Positions 61,469 through 64,000 of a DNA stretch of 64,000 bases are shown here, in pieces. The notes beneath the pieces were generated by a model. That model did not search any database. It was not told the origin of the DNA and was given only the letters and a program-made list of their open reading frames with translations. The translations under genes were made by a program, and so were the position numbers. The stretch is from an uncultured Clostridia bacterium (GTDB lineage: Bacteria > Bacillota > Clostridia > Christensenellales > UBA1242): the NCBI GenBank assembly GCA_934746715.1, contig CAKVFI010000002.1, positions 248,001-312,000 on the forward strand, written 5' to 3'. The first letter of the stretch is position 1. Every line of letters begins with the position of its first letter.

Positions 61469-61580
61469 TTAAAATTAAATTTTAATCATAGTTTTTACAT
61501 TTTTTGTAAGAAAAATATTAATTTTTATTTTTTATGGAATTGATTTTTTGTTGTTTACTTTAATAAATTTTTCTTTACGT

Positions 61581-61609
61581 TTTACAAAATCAATAAAATA
61601 TGGTAATAT
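61581..61609 (+). promoter_or_regulatory. promoter of leaderless recX message
   Basis: TTTACA, 17 bp, TAATAT ending six bases before the ATG. Confidence 0.7.
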
Positions 61610-61615
61610 GAACAT

Positions 61616-62227
61616 ATGGAAATTTATTCATTAAAATTAAAGTCAAGCAAAAACACAAATATTTTTGTATTGTCAACCAGTGTTGGAGAAGTGCAAATTC
61701 ATAGTGATATTATTGTTAAATATGGGTTGGCTGTTGGAGAGTTTGATGATGCAAAATTTGAACTTGCAAAACAAGAAAGTGACCAAATAATCGCGCTTAA
61801 TTTAGTTACAAAATTTTTGTCATCAAGCATGAAAACAGAAAAACAAATTAAGGATTATCTTTACAAAAAGGAATTTAAATACAAAACCATTAATTTGGTT
61901 GTTGAAAAACTTAAAGAATACAAACTTGTTGATGACAAAATTTTTGCAAATTATTACATAAAATCAAATCCAAATTTTAGTGCAAACAAATTAAAACAAA
62001 AGTTGTTTTTGTTTGGAGTTTCAAAAAATATTGTTGAAGAAGTTTTGCAGGATTTTGATGATTTTGAAGGCTGCCAAAAATCTGCAACAAAGTTTTTGAA
62101 AAACAAAATATTAGACCAAAAAACAAAAGAAAAATTAATTAGACATTTAATGAGCAAGGGCTACAATTGGAACGAAATAAATAAAGTTTTAAATAATTTA
62201 AATTTTGAAACTGAATATTATGAATAA
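61616..62227 (+). CDS. recX: RecX-family RecA regulator
   Basis: The 203-residue protein is built from three-helix repeats as in RecX: ALNLVTKFLSSSMKTEKQIKDYLYKKEFKYKTINLVVEKLKEYKLVDDKIFANYYIKS, then NKLKQKLFLFGVSKNIVEEVL, and a last repeat ending KGYNWNEINKVLNN. RecX modulates RecA filaments. There is no ribosome-binding site before ATG 61616. recA itself is not in the window. The N-terminal 55 residues form the usual poorly conserved beta part. Confidence 0.88.
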   Translation: MEIYSLKLKSSKNTNIFVLSTSVGEVQIHSDIIVKYGLAVGEFDDAKFELAKQESDQIIALNLVTKFLSSSMKTEKQIKDYLYKKEFKYKTINLVVEKLKEYKLVDDKIFANYYIKSNPNFSANKLKQKLFLFGVSKNIVEEVLQDFDDFEGCQKSATKFLKNKILDQKTKEKLIRHLMSKGYNWNEINKVLNNLNFETEYYE

Positions 62228-62346
62228 ATAACTGTTAAAAAAATTTAAAAAATAAAATTAAATTATTAAAAAAACGGCAAAAAATACATAAAAAATATTA
62301 AAAAAATGGCATTTTTATTAAAATTATTTAAATTTTTGGAGAAAAT

Positions 62347-62688
62347 ATGATTGGAATTGATTTGGAAAATATATCTAGATTTGAACATTTAACAGATGAA
62401 GGAATAAAAAGAATTTTTACTGAAAACGAAATTAAATATGCAAAAGAATATGAAAATTTTTTGGAGCATTTAACTGGTTTTTTTTGTGTTAAAGAAGCGT
62501 TTGTAAAAGCGATAGATGAAAGCATTGATTATTTGCAAATTGAAGTTTTGCACAAAGAAACCGGCAAGCCATATATCAATGAAACTCATTTTATAAGAAG
62601 GCTTATGCGTGAAAAATTTTTGAATAAAATTGATGTTAGCATTTCCCATTGCAAGCAATTTTCAACTGCTGTTGTTGAAATTGAATAA
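62347..62688 (+). CDS. acpS: holo-[acyl-carrier-protein] synthase
   Basis: The 113-residue enzyme transfers 4'-phosphopantetheine from CoA to acyl carrier protein. MIGIDLENISRFE carries the Mg-binding Asp, CVKEAFVKAI the catalytic Glu/Lys, and KIDVSISHCKQFSTAVVEIE the conserved SISH end. TTGGAG is the ribosome-binding site. It lies 119 bp after recX, in a gap that is AT-rich, and may share its transcript. Confidence 0.94.
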   Translation: MIGIDLENISRFEHLTDEGIKRIFTENEIKYAKEYENFLEHLTGFFCVKEAFVKAIDESIDYLQIEVLHKETGKPYINETHFIRRLMREKFLNKIDVSISHCKQFSTAVVEIE

Positions 62689-62807
62689 TTAAAAAAATTT
62701 TGATTGAAATTTGGAAAACTTAAAACAATTTTTTGTTAATAAATTTGTTAATAAAATTGTTGATTTGAAAAAAAGATTTTTAGCAAAAATATTAAAATAA
62801 AGATAAT

Positions 62808-62842
62808 AAAAAAAGAAAGGTTTTTGAGCCTTTCTTTTTTGT
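62808..62842 (-). terminator. terminator of ileS
   Basis: AAAAAGAAAGG/CCTTTCTTTTTT stem with T-runs on both strands. Confidence 0.85.
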
Positions 62843-62853
62843 TGATTTTTTAA

Positions 62854-64000
62854 TTATCTTGCCATTTTTATTGTGATTTGTTCATCGCCAATTTCAATTG
62901 TGTTTTCTGCCTCTGGCTTTGCAACTGGTGCAATGTTCACAATCAAAAGTTCTGCTTTGATTTTGTTTTGATAGGTGTTTAAAATTTCTGTTAAATCTGT
63001 GCCTGTTGTTTTAAATTCAACATTAATGCGGTCGTCAACATTAAAGTTGGCATCTTTACGCATAACTTGGCATGCGCGGATAAGTTCGCGTGCCAAACCT
63101 TCAAGCATCAAATTACGGTCAAGTGTAACATCAAGCACAACTGTGATGTCATTTTCGTTGGCAATAACAAATTCATCTTTTGCTTTGGTTGAAAGTGTGA
63201 AGAGTTCTGGGCTTAAATTTGCAAATTCTTGGATTGTTACGCTGCCAGATTTAAAGCTTGCAACATATTTTGACATTTCATCGTCAGTTGCATTAACAAG
63301 GTAGTTTTTAACTTTTTGAACATCGCCTTTAAGCACTGCGCCGGCCTTGCGAAAATCAAGGTTTAAAAGTTCGATGTTGAACTTGCTGTTGTCGTGTTCC
63401 ATAACCACATTTTTAATGTTAAGTTCGCTTTCAATAATGTCGCGATAAAGGTCAACAGCTTCGGCAACCAACTTGTTGCCATTAATAAACATAGTTTTGA
63501 GTGGTTGTTTAACTTTAATTTGATTTTCGTTTCTCAACTTGCTTGCCATGGTGAAAATTTCACGCACAATGTCAGTTTTGATGGTGTAACCATTGTCTTC
63601 AACTTTAAATTCGGCAATATTAAAGCCGTTTAAAGCAACACTTTCTGCTGCGTTTTTGTCCAATTCGCGCACTGCGTTTTGCCAAATGTATTCACTGATA
63701 AATGGCACAATTGGGAACATTGCCATAGCAATATTTTTAAGGGCATAATGAAGGCAGAAATATGCGTTCATTGTGTCAAAATTGTTTTCGCTTTTATAAA
63801 ATCTGCGGCGGTTGTTGCGGATATACCAATTGGTAAGTTCATCCACAAGCAATTCAAAATCTTTGCTTACTCCGCCAAAATCTTGGTTGGTGTAGCACTT
63901 GTTTGCATTTGCAGTAAACTCGTTAACACGGTTGATGAGCCATTTGTCCATAAATGTCAATTTGTTTTGGTCTGGCACAAAGTTTGTTAAATCAGGTTTG
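62854..64000 (-). CDS. ileS: isoleucyl-tRNA synthetase, C-terminal part (5' end outside window)
   Basis: The frame is open to the right edge, so 381 C-terminal residues are visible. They cover the end of the catalytic fold and the anticodon-binding helical domain: KLTFMDKWLINRVNEF, FELLVDELTNWYIRNNRRRFYKS, IVPFISEYIWQNAVREL, then RNENQIKVKQPLKTMFI and LARELIRACQVMRKDANFNVDDRINVEF. The absence of a C-terminal zinc-binding Cys cluster and the RELIRACQVMRKDANF segment indicate the type-2 (eukaryote-like) IleRS. The catalytic HIGH and KMSKS motifs lie outside the window. Confidence 0.95.
   Translation of the reverse strand, partial: KPDLTNFVPDQNKLTFMDKWLINRVNEFTANANKCYTNQDFGGVSKDFELLVDELTNWYIRNNRRRFYKSENNFDTMNAYFCLHYALKNIAMAMFPIVPFISEYIWQNAVRELDKNAAESVALNGFNIAEFKVEDNGYTIKTDIVREIFTMASKLRNENQIKVKQPLKTMFINGNKLVAEAVDLYRDIIESELNIKNVVMEHDNSKFNIELLNLDFRKAGAVLKGDVQKVKNYLVNATDDEMSKYVASFKSGSVTIQEFANLSPELFTLSTKAKDEFVIANENDITVVLDVTLDRNLMLEGLARELIRACQVMRKDANFNVDDRINVEFKTTGTDLTEILNTYQNKIKAELLIVNIAPVAKPEAENTIEIGDEQITIKMAR

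Noticed and set aside
1..64000. Alternative genetic code with TGA as Trp
   Set aside because: TGA ends spmA, eno and the small gene before mazF at sensible places, and no conserved Trp position is encoded by TGA.

Overview
The window looks like a chromosomal segment of an uncultured, low-GC, endospore-lineage Firmicute (Clostridia-like, probably from a gut-type metagenome). Supporting signs are the AT-rich bias, the standard bacterial code (TGA is a real stop at the ends of spmA and eno), paired spmA/spmB, a Spo0A-type DNA-binding domain, SipW/TasA-type secreted proteins and Firmicute-style promoters and terminators. Species cannot be named from the sequence alone.

Layout. 1-9.7 kb is a surface and variable region: the 3' part of a giant secreted repeat protein, imperfect palindromic repeats, then two TasA-like proteins in opposite orientation that share a perfect 51-bp inverted repeat over their signal peptides, with an HNH-nuclease gene between them. 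9.8-23 kb is mostly core: a lipoprotein, RsmF rRNA methylase, a membrane coiled-coil protein, a patatin phospholipase coupled to a ComEC-like hydrolase, a structured RNA, rplM-rpsI and tex. 23-31 kb holds a third SipW-type protein, a receiver-less Spo0A-like regulator, spmAB, a metal exporter, MazF, a tandem-HTH regulator and a Rho paralogue that has lost its ATPase motifs. TTTTGTACAAAA palindromes sit in two intergenic regions of this stretch. 31-42 kb carries a PMT-type glycosyltransferase, glnS, tRNA-Leu, polA, an MFS transporter and a SAM riboswitch controlling an N-terminally extended metK. 41.8-48.1 kb is one gene for a cell-wall subtilase with about 19 MBG-like repeats. 48-51 kb is a small accessory stretch with membrane proteins of unknown role ending at tRNA-Ser. 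51-64 kb is core again: gap, rarA, a NADAR protein, rubrerythrin, a large membrane protein, eno-cmk, recX, acpS and the 3' part of ileS.

How it works together. Several genes (10788 minus, rsmF, 51221, rarA, recX) have a -10 box ending exactly 6-7 nt before the ATG and no Shine-Dalgarno, so leaderless mRNAs seem common here. The most unusual feature is the inverted 51-bp repeat at 6691-6741 and 9257-9307. One copy sits behind a complete start region. The other is joined to unrelated sequence and has no credible translation start. Recombination between them would swap which secreted body is expressed, giving a candidate phase-variation switch for fibre-type surface proteins.
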